Source of the DNA: CAYUPI01 sp964446585
Lineage (GTDB): Bacteria; Verrucomicrobiota; Verrucomicrobiia; Limisphaerales; UBA8199
NCBI GenBank assembly: GCA_964446585.1
Contig: CAYUPI010000061.1
Coordinates: 1-33,664, forward strand
Direction: 5' to 3'
Length of the DNA: 33,664 bases
The position numbers and the translations under genes are program-made. Within the stretch, counting starts at the first letter, position 1. Each line of letters opens with the position of its first letter. A model generated the notes under the pieces. That model worked only from the letters and a program-made list of their open reading frames with translations. It was not told the origin of the DNA and searched no databases. Shown one piece after another: positions 24,662 to 33,146 of this stretch.

Positions 24662-25034
24662 CTCTTACGCCACCGGTGATCAGTCGCTGAATTGAATGCT
24701 TGACCTGGCTCGGCTTTCCTGACACTCTTTCTTCCGAGCGGACCCACCGCTTCCCCTGCGGGACTTTCATGGTTTGCTGCCCGCGAACGAGAAAAGCCCG
24801 CGGGGTTTTTTTATGCCCTGCATCCGCGCTGCCACTCGCCGGCGGCCCCACTGCGGAGCTCTAGCCGACCCTTTCCACTATCCGCCCGACCAGGCCGCCT
24901 CCACCCTTTTCAACCTTTTCTCAACACCACCAAAACCGCCTCTCTCAAAAAGATTGAAACGCTCGCTCCTCCAATTCACCTAAGTCCTTGAATTTCCACC
25001 TCCTTCCACCTCCTTCCAGCCCATTTCAATCTTT
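24662..25034. other. Gap between IS256 remnant and integrase remnant
   Basis: No supported gene. It contains an AT-flanked GC core at 24792-24812 (AAAAGCCCGCGGGGTTTTTT), which looks like a terminator sequence but has almost no loop, and a 10-base tandem repeat, TTCCACCTCC twice plus a half unit, at 24994-25018. Together with its neighbours it looks like mobile-element debris. Confidence 0.35.
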
Positions 25035-25237
25035 TATGCTGGCGGTGGCGCAGTCCGATATTGCGAACCCGGCTGCCGAGGAGATTGATTGGCAGACCAG
25101 GGCGATGAGTTTCTCCCGCAGCAAAACGGGGACGGTCTCGATTATCCGTTTCGGCGGCGAGCTCGAAAGGATTTTGCGGTCGCTGCCGCAGGGAGCGGCG
25201 AAACGTCTGCATGGGAACGTTTTCTCGCCTGCCTTAG
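25035..25237 (+). pseudogene. Tyrosine recombinase (integrase) internal fragment
   Basis: This stretch reads MLAVAQSDIANPAAEEIDWQ, then TRAMSFSRSKTGTVSIIRFG and GELERILRSLPQG, ending in NVFSPAL. It matches the beta-strand region of tyrosine recombinases (DIxWQxxxLSFxRxKTGTxxxIRFG, then L..L...LP, then LFP). The catalytic Arg box I, the His-x-x-Arg and the Tyr nucleophile are all absent, so it is an internal fragment. It is in frame with the downstream NERD gene, forming one continuous open frame from 24988 to 26121, which probably arose by deletion. Confidence 0.6.
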
Positions 25238-25251
25238 AGGGGCCAAGTAGG

Positions 25252-26121
25252 ATGCTGCCCATGTTTAGGATGCTGATGGGTCTGGCTGGCGGGGTGCCCA
25301 TTGTGGTGCTCGGGGTGGCGGTTTTTGCTCAGAGGTTGTTTCGACGCAGGAGAGGTGATCGGGCGCCGACGGAGGAGAGGTTGTTGCGGCCTCCGGGATA
25401 TAGTTTAGGGAGGCAGATTGAAACCATTAGTGAGCGGTACACAGACCTGCTGCTCGCGGCATTTCTGTGTGCCATGGTTGCGGTCGGTGCGTTTGTTGCG
25501 TCGCCGAAGGGTAGTGGGGACGAGTGGGTGTTCCTAGTTTTCTTCGGGTTAGCTTCGGCTGTGTGCACGGCTTTCGCGTGGCGGAAATTGCAGGAACTGC
25601 GAGGAAAGAAGTTGGGGCTTTTGGGGGAGCAGACGATAGGTGATTTGTTGGGTCGGCTGGCGAGGATGGGATATCGGGTCTTCCACGATGTTCCGGGAAC
25701 CGCTAAGTGGAACGTGGATCATGTTGTGGTCGGGCCGGGTGGCATTTTTGCGATCGAAACGAAGTGCCGGTCGAAGCGCCCGTCGAAGGGCGGCAGGCCT
25801 GCGAGCGAGGCGATTTTCGACGGGGAGGCGATTCGATTTCCTCGGTATTCGGATTTGGAGGCACCGGCGCAGGCGCGTCGGAATGCTGAATGGGTGGCCA
25901 AAGAGATGTCGAAGGCGGTCTGCAAGGAGGTGGAGGCGCGAGCGATCGTGGCTCTGCCTGGATGGTATGTGCCGAACCCGAGGAAGGAATGGGAGGTGTG
26001 GGTGCTGAGCGGGAAGATGGTTCCGAGTTGGATTGAGCAGGAGCCGAGGCGGTTGTCGGAGGAGCTGATTAATCGGGTGGCGTACCAGCTAGACCGGCGG
26101 TGCAGGGATGTGGAGATGTGA
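25252..26121 (+). CDS. Membrane-anchored NERD-domain nuclease-like protein
   Basis: A 289-residue protein starting MLPMFRMLMGLAGGVPIVVL; the upstream open frame is an integrase remnant, so the real start is likely ATG 25252. Residues about 8-30 are a membrane segment followed by RRRR, and two more lie near 68-115 (LLLAAFLCAMVAVGAFVASP, then VFLVFFGLASAVCTAFAW). The C-terminal half is a NERD (nuclease-related) domain of the PD-(D/E)xK clan: GEQTIGDLLGRLARMGYRVF, then KWNVDHVVVGPGGIFAIETK, giving Asp156, Glu169 and Lys171 with the ETK intact. NERD proteins are predicted DNA-processing enzymes often found on plasmids or in bacterial cell-surface or defence contexts. The putative active site is expected on the cytoplasmic side. 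Confidence 0.7.
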   Translation: MLPMFRMLMGLAGGVPIVVLGVAVFAQRLFRRRRGDRAPTEERLLRPPGYSLGRQIETISERYTDLLLAAFLCAMVAVGAFVASPKGSGDEWVFLVFFGLASAVCTAFAWRKLQELRGKKLGLLGEQTIGDLLGRLARMGYRVFHDVPGTAKWNVDHVVVGPGGIFAIETKCRSKRPSKGGRPASEAIFDGEAIRFPRYSDLEAPAQARRNAEWVAKEMSKAVCKEVEARAIVALPGWYVPNPRKEWEVWVLSGKMVPSWIEQEPRRLSEELINRVAYQLDRRCRDVEM

Positions 26122-26174
26122 GGGGAGAAGCTGAAATATTGAAACGCTGAAAGCAGGGTCCCAGGCATGCGGTC

Positions 26175-29100
26175 TCAGTGCCACTGTAACCCAACCGTCG
26201 CGAGGCTTTGGTTGATTTCGTCCAGATGGAAGACGAGAACCGTTCCGTCGGCATTTCCGCAGGCCAACAACCGGCCAGCGCGGTCGAACTTGGCGAAGCC
26301 CGCGCTCAAGACGAAGTCCATGGCCAGGGTGACCATGGGTTGGACGTGGTCGGGGTCGAAAAGAGCAAGTCCGCGCAGGGCTTCTGCATTAGCATATATT
26401 CTGGCGGCCGGCCCAAGACCGCCGGGAAAGTGAGGTAGTGCCGGACGGACAGTTCCTGTAAGGACGTCGAGCACTCTAGCTGAAACTGCATTGCTTGCGA
26501 GATAAGCAGCAACCTCATTCCGTGAGTCGATGCGCACAGGTATGGTGGGTCCGGTTTGGGGCAGTACGGAAGCCCAAAGCGCTCGGCCTGTAATCGTCTC
26601 GAATGCGGAGATGGTCCGGATCAGGCCGTCCCTGGACTCGTGCCTTCCGGAAAGGATGAAGGCTGAGCCATCGTCGAGTATTTCGGCGTCGAAGAGGTTC
26701 GAATAGGCGTCCTTGATCTGCGCAATGGGGTTGGTCCTCGAGGGGGCGAGAAAATCGCGGACACGATATCGCCACCGATTCGTGTTTGCCTGATCGCGCT
26801 CGGCGCGCACCGATAGGAGGCGGCCTGAAGAGGCGAACGCCAGGCAGTCACATAGGCCGGGTGGCAGCGGCCATGAGTCGAGCATTTGACCGGCGTTGAG
26901 ATCCCATAAGGTTGCTCTTTGTGAGGTGGAAAATGCGAGACGGTTGCCATCTGGACTGAACGCGAGAGCTGCGTTGTCCGCGAGGATGCCCTGTGGCACG
27001 CTAATCCTGTGAAGAAGTTCGCCGGTAGCGAGACTCCAAACGCCCACCTCCCAAGCGTGTGACAAAGCCGCGAGGGTTCGTTCGTCAGGGGAAAAAAGCA
27101 CCTGGATGACTCGTGCCGAGAGGCCTCGGAGAGTTTGAGCCCCGTGGCCCATCTCCAGGTCCCAGACCTGGACGCTGTCGGGGTCATACCCGTTGGCTGT
27201 GCCGACAGCGAGCCGTTCTCCACTTTTGGAAAAATTCAGCGCTTTGACACTCCCGCCCGTCCGCAGGTCGAGCAGATGCAGTCCGGTCGCGGCATCCCAT
27301 ACTCGAGCTGCTTCGGTTCCCCCGGATGCGATCAGAGTTCCGTCGGAATTGAAAGCCACTGCATCGGCGTTGAAGCTGCCTCCAAGACAGGAGGCAATCG
27401 GTGCCTGGGCTTCGATGTCCCAAATTTTTACCGTGCCTCCTGCGTCACCGACTGCCAGCTCCCAACTGGGGTTGTGCGTGTTCTCACTCATTTGTCGCAG
27501 GCGTTGAAGAGCGAGGCTGCGCACGGCGCTGCGTCCAGACGTGATGACTGTGTCCTTCGAGTGGGGAGCGCTGAGGGGATGGAAGGTGACCTTATTTGCT
27601 TTGTCGGCTGTTGCAAGCGCGGCGCCGTCCGGTGAAAAAGCGAAGACGCTGACGGGTTGTTTTACCTGGTGGAGCAGAAGACCAGACGCGACGTCCCAAA
27701 CGCAGAGGATGGGCTCAGCGTTGTCGGAAGTAAGCAGTGCCGCAAGGCGCGACGCGTCGGGCGTGAGGGTGACGGAGATGGGCGGATGATTGCTGCTGAC
27801 TCCCGGTACAGTCGAAAGGGCTATGCGAGGCAGTTCGGGTGTGTTATTTCCTAGAGTCGAAATTACCAACTCATGGTGTGCGCGATCGAAAGTGACTTCG
27901 ACAGGATTTGTGCCATGCCAAAAGCCTAATGCGCTGAGGCCGCCGTTGGTGAATGAGGTTGGCGAGTTGCCTGGGAGGTCGAAAAGATGAGTCGGCTGTC
28001 CCCGATTGGCAGAAAGGAGGCGCCTCCCCGCCGAGTCCAGAAGCATAGTGGAAGCTCCGAAGTTGGTGCGGTGCACAATTCTATGGGCGTCCAGGCCCGA
28101 CAGGAGGGCGGTACCCCGATCACGAACATCAGGATGAGCTTTGATGCGTGCGGCATCACCGAGCAGTTTCCAAGTTGATTCAAACCACCCGGCGGAGCGG
28201 GGCAACAGGCGAGTGCTTTGGATCTCGGCCAGCAGTTGCTGCTGGCGAATGAGACGGCTTTGGCTTCTGGCTTGCAGGAGAAGGAAGGTGGTGAGAATCA
28301 GAACTGCGACAACGGGCATCGAGTAAAGGACGCGACTCTTAAGGCGCTCCAGTGCGCGCAAGCGAATGACCGATCGACCGCCCAGCAGGAGCGCCAAGTC
28401 CTGACGCATCAGTTCGACGGAGGCATAGCGTTTGGCAGGGTTGGCCTCGCAGGCCTTGAGAACGACTTCGTTCAGTTCCTGATAATCCCGCAATTCCGGG
28501 TCCTCGAGGTCCGCCGGCGGTTTGGGGAACTCGAGCCGGTCGTTGCCGGTCAGAACCTCGTAGAGGACTTTGCCAAGCGCGTAAACGTCGGCAGCCGGGG
28601 TTCCAGGCCCCTCCGGGGCGATGTAGCCGGGTGAGCCAAGGAATGTCGCGGCACTGGTGCCGCTAGTGACGAGCCCGATGTCCGCCAGTTTCGGCTGGTC
28701 GTTTACGAAGATGATATTTGACGGCTTGATATCGCGGTGGACCAGGCGGTGTTCGTGCAAGTGTTGCAGGGCTCCTGCCAACGGGAGGGCGATGTCGAGG
28801 CAGCGTTGGAACGGCAGTCGCCCCTTGAGGGCGAATTCGCTCTGGAGTGTTTTGGGGTTGTAGGCCTCACCGTCGATGTCCTGGCCGGTGAGCTGGTCGT
28901 CGGCTGCTTCCATGATATAAAAGAAGTAGCCTTCGGCAGCGTTGCGGCCCATGCCGAGGATGTCCATGAGCCCCTCGTGGGTGCGGGAAAGGGGCTCGAA
29001 GTTGCGGAGGCCTGAGAACTCGCGGTCGTAGGGTTTGTCGCTCTCGAACCTTGCCCGTCGCACGATTTTAATGGCGCGGTGAACGCCCATGATGTCTCGG

Positions 29101-29228
29101 GCGAGCCAGACCTCGCCGTAGCTGCCGCCGCCTATCCATTTGAGAACTTGATGATGCGGGACGTCGGGCCGGGGCCGGTCAGGTTGTTCAGGTCCGGTGG
29201 GATCGGGGACGCTAGAGCTCTGGCTCAT
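26175..29228 (-). CDS. Transmembrane Ser/Thr protein kinase with WD40 repeats
   Basis: A 1017-residue protein. The kinase domain spans about residues 25-285: P-loop IGGGSYGEV at 32-40, Lys54 in AIK, Glu70 as the likely alpha-C partner, catalytic loop HRDIKPSN with Asp166, the metal-binding motif DIG (Asp183) in place of DFG, and YIAPE near 202-206. One membrane segment lies at 303-320 (MPVVAVLILTTFLLLQA). The rest, about 400-1010, is WD40-type beta-propeller repeats, for example VGDAGGTVKIWDIEAQAPIA and VAFNSDGTLIASGGTEAARV. This layout is that of the kinases typical of Planctomycetes and Verrucomicrobiota: cytoplasmic kinase, membrane anchor and sensing propeller. It starts 16 bp after the sigma factor gene and forms an operon with it. 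Confidence 0.9.
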   Translation of the reverse strand: MSQSSSVPDPTGPEQPDRPRPDVPHHQVLKWIGGGSYGEVWLARDIMGVHRAIKIVRRARFESDKPYDREFSGLRNFEPLSRTHEGLMDILGMGRNAAEGYFFYIMEAADDQLTGQDIDGEAYNPKTLQSEFALKGRLPFQRCLDIALPLAGALQHLHEHRLVHRDIKPSNIIFVNDQPKLADIGLVTSGTSAATFLGSPGYIAPEGPGTPAADVYALGKVLYEVLTGNDRLEFPKPPADLEDPELRDYQELNEVVLKACEANPAKRYASVELMRQDLALLLGGRSVIRLRALERLKSRVLYSMPVVAVLILTTFLLLQARSQSRLIRQQQLLAEIQSTRLLPRSAGWFESTWKLLGDAARIKAHPDVRDRGTALLSGLDAHRIVHRTNFGASTMLLDSAGRRLLSANRGQPTHLFDLPGNSPTSFTNGGLSALGFWHGTNPVEVTFDRAHHELVISTLGNNTPELPRIALSTVPGVSSNHPPISVTLTPDASRLAALLTSDNAEPILCVWDVASGLLLHQVKQPVSVFAFSPDGAALATADKANKVTFHPLSAPHSKDTVITSGRSAVRSLALQRLRQMSENTHNPSWELAVGDAGGTVKIWDIEAQAPIASCLGGSFNADAVAFNSDGTLIASGGTEAARVWDAATGLHLLDLRTGGSVKALNFSKSGERLAVGTANGYDPDSVQVWDLEMGHGAQTLRGLSARVIQVLFSPDERTLAALSHAWEVGVWSLATGELLHRISVPQGILADNAALAFSPDGNRLAFSTSQRATLWDLNAGQMLDSWPLPPGLCDCLAFASSGRLLSVRAERDQANTNRWRYRVRDFLAPSRTNPIAQIKDAYSNLFDAEILDDGSAFILSGRHESRDGLIRTISAFETITGRALWASVLPQTGPTIPVRIDSRNEVAAYLASNAVSARVLDVLTGTVRPALPHFPGGLGPAARIYANAEALRGLALFDPDHVQPMVTLAMDFVLSAGFAKFDRAGRLLACGNADGTVLVFHLDEINQSLATVGLQWH

Positions 29229-29244
29229 CGTATTTGGCCAGGGT

Positions 29245-29889
29245 TTACTCTCTGGCGGCTTCGATTTCTTTGACTGCTTTCTTCAGTTTGGGAGAGAGCC
29301 TGCATTTGATCAGGTAAACCTGGCCGATATTGGTGCCTAGTATCTTTGCCACTTTCGCAGCCGGTGTCCCTTGAATCACGTATGCATGGAAGATCTGGTA
29401 ATCCCTAGCTGCCACATTCCGTCTGAGCTTTTCCAGCGCGGCGCGCAGAAGGTTATCCTTCCACTCTTCGTCCCAGAGTGCGTCAAATCCGGCGGACGCG
29501 TCCGGTATCTTTTCCTCGGTCGCCGTTGCTGGCTCGCCGGCAGGGCCGCGCTTTGCCAGATGTGCCCGCGCAATTTGCTCCTTTGGCCGTTTGCGGACCT
29601 GGCTGATGATGCGCCAGCGGGTCAGGTTGAGGAGCCAGCTCCGGAACGACCCGAACGCAGGGTCCGCTTTGAACTTACCAATGTTCTTGCTGACCGAAAT
29701 CAGTGTCTCCTGCAAGACCTCCTGGGCTTCGTCAGCTGTCAAACCGGAGCGAATGGCAACGCTGTAAATGAGTCTCCCGTACGTCTCGAAGAATTCCCTC
29801 CAGGTCTCGGCATTGTCCCACTGCTTCAACCGCTCGATGAGCGTCATGCGGGTTGGGGTGAGGTCGTTAGTGTGCTCGTAGCTTGACAT
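29245..29889 (-). CDS. ECF-type RNA polymerase sigma factor
   Basis: A 214-residue protein from ATG 29889 (MSSYEHTNDLTPTRMTLIER). Region 2 is clear: TWREFFETYGRLIYSVAIRS, ADEAQEVLQETLISVSKNI and FRSWLLNLTRWRIISQVRKR. Region 4 (AALEKLRRNVAARDYQIFHA, then AAKVAKILGTNIGQVYLIKC) carries the helix-turn-helix for -35 recognition. This matches the ECF groups that occur beside Ser/Thr kinases in Planctomycetes and Verrucomicrobiota. No anti-sigma gene is visible; the co-transcribed kinase may control it by phosphorylation, which is an inference from the known genomic pairing. Confidence 0.9.
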   Translation of the reverse strand: MSSYEHTNDLTPTRMTLIERLKQWDNAETWREFFETYGRLIYSVAIRSGLTADEAQEVLQETLISVSKNIGKFKADPAFGSFRSWLLNLTRWRIISQVRKRPKEQIARAHLAKRGPAGEPATATEEKIPDASAGFDALWDEEWKDNLLRAALEKLRRNVAARDYQIFHAYVIQGTPAAKVAKILGTNIGQVYLIKCRLSPKLKKAVKEIEAARE

Positions 29890-29918
29890 GTCACATGATA
29901 ACACGCGGCCAACCGACG

Positions 29919-29983
29919 GATTCTTTCAAAAATCTGTCTGGAACTCACGACGAAAAGGATTCCGTCACTTTTTTGAAAGAATC
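29919..29983. repeat. 14-bp inverted repeat in divergent promoter region
   Basis: GATTCTTTCAAAAA (29919-29932) is exactly complementary to TTTTTGAAAGAATC (29970-29983), with 37 bp between. It sits in the gap between the sigma factor gene (start 29889, minus) and the secreted protein gene (start 30073, plus). It may be a pair of operator sites, a looping site or the folded 5' leader of one mRNA. Confidence 0.6.
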
Positions 29984-30072
29984 GCTTCGTTCTGTGCGTG
30001 TTCCTTGGCGAGCCCCCTTGGGCGATACATAAACCAACGAAATAATGCAACTGGAAAGCGAAAGGAAACCAA

Positions 30073-30795
30073 ATGAAAAGCGAAACTCTGAAGACAATAG
30101 TGCTCACTGCTGTTTGTGCCTGTGCTCTGTCTCCGGCCCTAAACCATGCCCAAAACGTCCAAAACGCCAGCTTCGAATCTCCAAGCCTGGGAGGCGGGTC
30201 GCAATACCAACCCGCTGGCAGCTCGTGGACCTTCACCCCGTTTTCAGGGATCGCCGGTGCTGATCCGGCTTGGGGAGCACCCGTAGCACCCGACGGCGTA
30301 CAAGTTGCCATATTGCAGTCTTGGGGACCGGGAGCTCCAACTCCCTGGACCAACTCTGAAATAAGTCAGGCGATCAGCGGATTTACTCCAGGGCTAAGGT
30401 ACGTTGTCAAGTTCTCCGCATCTCAGCGTTGCTGTGATCCTCAGAGCCAGGACTTCAATGTCTTGCTTGATGGCAATGTGCTCGGCCACTTCCAGCCGGC
30501 CGGGTCCGCGTTCGAGGATTTCACAACGGCTTCATTCACGGCGACTGCTGGGACTCACACTCTTCGCTTCGTCGCGCTCAATTCGGCTGGCTACAGCGTT
30601 AATCCCAACGCGGACAACACGGCCTTCATCGACAAGGTGCAAATCGAAGGTAACAATGTGTTGTACACGTTCCAAATGCAGGGAGCTACGAGTGTAACTG
30701 GGCCATACACGAACTTTGCCGCTCCTGTGTTCCTCACCAATCCGCCCGCACCGCAAATGTTCTTCAAGATCAACATCAGTCAGACTCGATTCTGA
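30073..30795 (+). CDS. Secreted carbohydrate-binding-like protein
   Basis: A 240-residue protein with AAGGAAA before the ATG and a signal peptide (MKSETLKTIVLTAVCACALS). After cleavage it starts QNVQNASFESPSLGGGSQYQ, the N-x-S-F-E-S-P opening of secreted galactose-binding or DUF642-like jelly-roll domains. The pattern continues: WTFTPFSGIAG, ISQAISGFTPGLRYVVKFSA, DFNVLLDGNVLGHF, and TATAGTHTLRFVALN. The last 45 residues (TFQMQGATSVTGPYTNFAAP) resemble a second small beta domain often seen in verrucomicrobial secreted proteins. It is probably an extracellular glycan- or surface-binding protein. It is followed 65 bp later by another secreted-protein gene on the same strand. Confidence 0.6.
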   Translation: MKSETLKTIVLTAVCACALSPALNHAQNVQNASFESPSLGGGSQYQPAGSSWTFTPFSGIAGADPAWGAPVAPDGVQVAILQSWGPGAPTPWTNSEISQAISGFTPGLRYVVKFSASQRCCDPQSQDFNVLLDGNVLGHFQPAGSAFEDFTTASFTATAGTHTLRFVALNSAGYSVNPNADNTAFIDKVQIEGNNVLYTFQMQGATSVTGPYTNFAAPVFLTNPPAPQMFFKINISQTRF

Positions 30796-30860
30796 TGTTT
30801 TCGATCGGCGATAAGACGCAGCCAACAAAGTAGACATACAATGAACCAAAGGAAGCAAAG

Positions 30861-32432
30861 ATGAAAACCACATGTATTAAAGCCATTAGTTGGCTATTGA
30901 TAGCCATGGCCGTCAGTACGGCAGCCGCGCAGTCTTATGACGCAGTTGCGGACTATTCAACAAACGCCAATCCTAACGGTGCGTGGAGTTACGGATGGAC
31001 GCCCACCGTGGGCGGGGCGATCACGCTCTACGACGCCAGTCGGACAATCCCTTTCCTCGGCCCGTCCGGTCAGGAGTGGTATCCCTCCGGCACGGGCGAT
31101 GTTGCTCGCCCGGACATCGTTTTCTGGCAAGGGGAGATGTTGCTCGGTCCCCTGACTGGGATGGCTTACTCTTTGGTCCGGTGGACTGCGCCCGCTGACG
31201 GGGAGTACTTGGTGCAAGGGAGTTTTGCGCCGTTCTATCCGCCGATGTATAACGGGCAGCAATTCTTCGATGCGGATGTGCACGTGCTTACAAACGGCGT
31301 GTCTATCTTTGATGGCATGATCCATCCGGGAGGTGCCGCGGTGCCTTACTCGGCTAGCGTTTCTCTTAAGACGGGGGACAAGGTTGATTTCGTTGCTGGA
31401 TTTGGAAATCGGGCCAATTTGGTGGCGGTGATCACTCAGGGGAATCGCGCGCCGGTCGCTGCCGATCAGTCCGTTACGACTGACCAGGGAGCCCCGGTGA
31501 ACATAACGCTGACTGCGACGGATGCGGATAATGACGTGCTCACATATGCGATTGTTGCGCAGCCGACGCACGGGACGCTGATTGGGACGGCGCCTGATCT
31601 GGTGTATACGCCTGCGGCGGACTACAGCGGTGCGGATAGTATTACGTTTAGGGCGAATGATGGAAAGGATAATTCAAATGTCGCCACTGTTCAGGTTTCG
31701 GTCAGAAAACCGGACATCGTGGTTCGACACGCGGAGCTGGTTGGGGCCACGGCGGTCGTTGTCTCGTACCAGATTGATGCAGTGCAAGGCGTCAAACCCT
31801 TCAAAATGGCATTATACTGGTCGCAAGACGATGTTGTTGATTCCAGCGACAGCCTCGCAAGCTTAGAGACAGAAATAGTCGAACCCGCAGGGTTAAGCGC
31901 TGGATTCCACAGCATAGTTCTGAGCATTTCTCTGCCACCGCCAATTCAACCGATGGTAAAACCAAACCCTCTGGATCATTACCTGCTGGCTGTGGCCGAC
32001 ACGTCGCACGACGTAGATGAAACGGACGAAGACAACAATACTGCGTGGGTGTGTCCAGACACTGGCCAAACTGATTACAGTTTGCCACCGCCTGGCTTGG
32101 GAATTCACTTTTCAGGCCCTTCCGACCTTGGAGCTTGGGTTCGTGAGGCACGGAATCGTGCTCAGGTGATGAGGAATTTCTTGGGGCCAGGCAACGACGT
32201 AATCATCACTTCAATTATTAAAGGCGCGGCCCCTCCTCACTTCTCACTGCACTCAGCTTATGAGAAAATGGATGTCGTCATCGGCGGGCACACGAGTTGG
32301 GAGCAATTAGCACTTGCGGCTCAAGTGGCTGGATTTTGGGTTCACGCTGAAGGGGTGAAATTGTGCGGTGTTTATTGGGCACCGACTCCAGGCAAAAATT
32401 CTCACTTGGATCTTTACAACATTATTCCATAG
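30861..32432 (+). CDS. Secreted protein with cadherin-like domain and M15/LAS-type C-terminus
   Basis: A 523-residue protein with AAGGAAG before the ATG and a signal peptide (MKTTCIKAISWLLIAMAVST, AAAQ). Residues about 25-190 form a beta-rich domain. Residues about 194-280 are an RTX/VCBS-type cadherin-like repeat (APVAADQSVTTDQGAPVNIT, then DADNDVLTYAIVAQPTHGTL and YTPAADYSGADSITFRANDG). Residues 283-395 look CARDB-like, ending in DETDEDNNTAW. The C-terminal 120 residues resemble LAS/M15-type peptidoglycan peptidases: Ser462-x-His464, Asp471, WVHAE with His495, and SHLDL with His515 and Asp517. The zinc ligands seem present, but the usual spacing is stretched, so activity is uncertain. It is probably extracellular and may act on cell wall. 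Confidence 0.55.
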   Translation: MKTTCIKAISWLLIAMAVSTAAAQSYDAVADYSTNANPNGAWSYGWTPTVGGAITLYDASRTIPFLGPSGQEWYPSGTGDVARPDIVFWQGEMLLGPLTGMAYSLVRWTAPADGEYLVQGSFAPFYPPMYNGQQFFDADVHVLTNGVSIFDGMIHPGGAAVPYSASVSLKTGDKVDFVAGFGNRANLVAVITQGNRAPVAADQSVTTDQGAPVNITLTATDADNDVLTYAIVAQPTHGTLIGTAPDLVYTPAADYSGADSITFRANDGKDNSNVATVQVSVRKPDIVVRHAELVGATAVVVSYQIDAVQGVKPFKMALYWSQDDVVDSSDSLASLETEIVEPAGLSAGFHSIVLSISLPPPIQPMVKPNPLDHYLLAVADTSHDVDETDEDNNTAWVCPDTGQTDYSLPPPGLGIHFSGPSDLGAWVREARNRAQVMRNFLGPGNDVIITSIIKGAAPPHFSLHSAYEKMDVVIGGHTSWEQLALAAQVAGFWVHAEGVKLCGVYWAPTPGKNSHLDLYNIIP

Positions 32433-32475
32433 AAAACGCGATTGGGAGGAGCAGAGGGTAAGAGCCCGTGTCATG

Positions 32476-32513
32476 GGTCCAGCGTTGCGTAAGCTCTGGA
32501 CCTTTGTTTTTTT
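32476..32513 (+). terminator. Intrinsic terminator after the 523-residue gene
   Basis: GGTCCAG (32476-32482) pairs perfectly with CTGGACC (32496-32502) and is followed by a T-rich run (TTTGTTTTTTT, 32503-32513). It is placed 44 bp after the stop codon and is a convincing plus-strand terminator. Confidence 0.75.
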
Positions 32514-32728
32514 GGAAGGGTGGCGGGTCGAGGGCGCTCTCAAATGCAGAGTGTGGACTGCAGAGTGCGGAATGAGATTTAGAAATATTGCGGGAGTCCA
32601 GAGGGTCGAGGCCCTTTGGTGGGTCCAAGGCGGAGCCCAGAAAAAAATGAACAGTGGAGAATGCTGAATGGAGAACGGGGGGACGTCTGAAGACAAAAGT
32701 GGAATCCTGAAAACTGAAATGAGGACGC
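32514..32728. other. Noncoding, repeat-like spacer
   Basis: This stretch is noncoding in all frames and has the look of dispersed intergenic repeat DNA: TGCAGAGTGTGGAC (32545-32558) is repeated imperfectly in tandem as TGCAGAGTGCGGAA (32559-32572), and several AATG/GAATG-type words follow to about 32700. Only a genome-wide comparison can show whether it is a repeat family. Confidence 0.35.
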
Positions 32729-33146
32729 GGGCGGGCGCGGCACTTCCCACGGATCGGGCCGGGGCGAGCCAATGATCTGGCTGTTCGCTTTGCCGGCCGT
32801 TGCGGAAGTTTTGGCGGAACATGCCATATTCGTAGCGCAAACCGTAGCCCATGCCGGGAATTCCCAATGTCGCCATCGAATCGAGGAAACATGCGGCAAG
32901 GCGGCCCAGACCGCCATTGCCGAGACCCGCATCCTGTTCTTGTTCGACGATCTGGAGCGGATCGAGTTGAAGGTCTTTGCGCAATTCCTGCCAGGCTGGA
33001 TCAATCATGAGGTTGCCGAGGTTGTTCGCCAGCGACCGTCCGAGCAGAAATTCCATGGAGAGATAATAGACGCGCTTGACGTTGCGCTGGTGGTAGGTCT
33101 TACCTGAATCGGTTTTCTTCCATCAGCAATTTACGATCCGCATCCG
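32729..33146 (-). pseudogene. glgP: Glycogen phosphorylase N-terminal fragment, frameshifted
   Basis: The minus strand reads DADRKLLMEEN, then in a second frame GKTYHQRNVKRVYYLSMEFL, GRSLANNLGNL, EQDAGLGNGGLGRLAACFLD, SMATLGIPGMGYGLRYEYGM and SEQPDHWL. In a third frame it continues with DPWEVPRP. This is the conserved N-terminal catalytic-domain region of glycogen/starch phosphorylase (GT35), including the GNGGLGRLAACFLDS motif. Frame changes lie around 33100-33112 and 32745-32768. The pyridoxal-phosphate Lys domain and the whole C-terminal half are missing, so about 140 of more than 800 residues remain. It is a dead copy; a functional glgP would have to be elsewhere. Confidence 0.8.

Noticed and set aside
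24792..24812. Terminator at AAAAGCCCGCGGGGTTTTTT
   Set aside because: The symmetry leaves a two-base loop and a central mismatch, so a stable hairpin is unlikely.
24994..25018. Possible CRISPR or long tandem array
   Set aside because: Only two and a half copies of a 10-base unit; no spacers. No CRISPR-like array was seen anywhere in the window.
29844..30353. 169-codon minus-strand frame
   Set aside because: It runs antisense to the secreted-protein gene's signal peptide and across the divergent promoter; no family signal.
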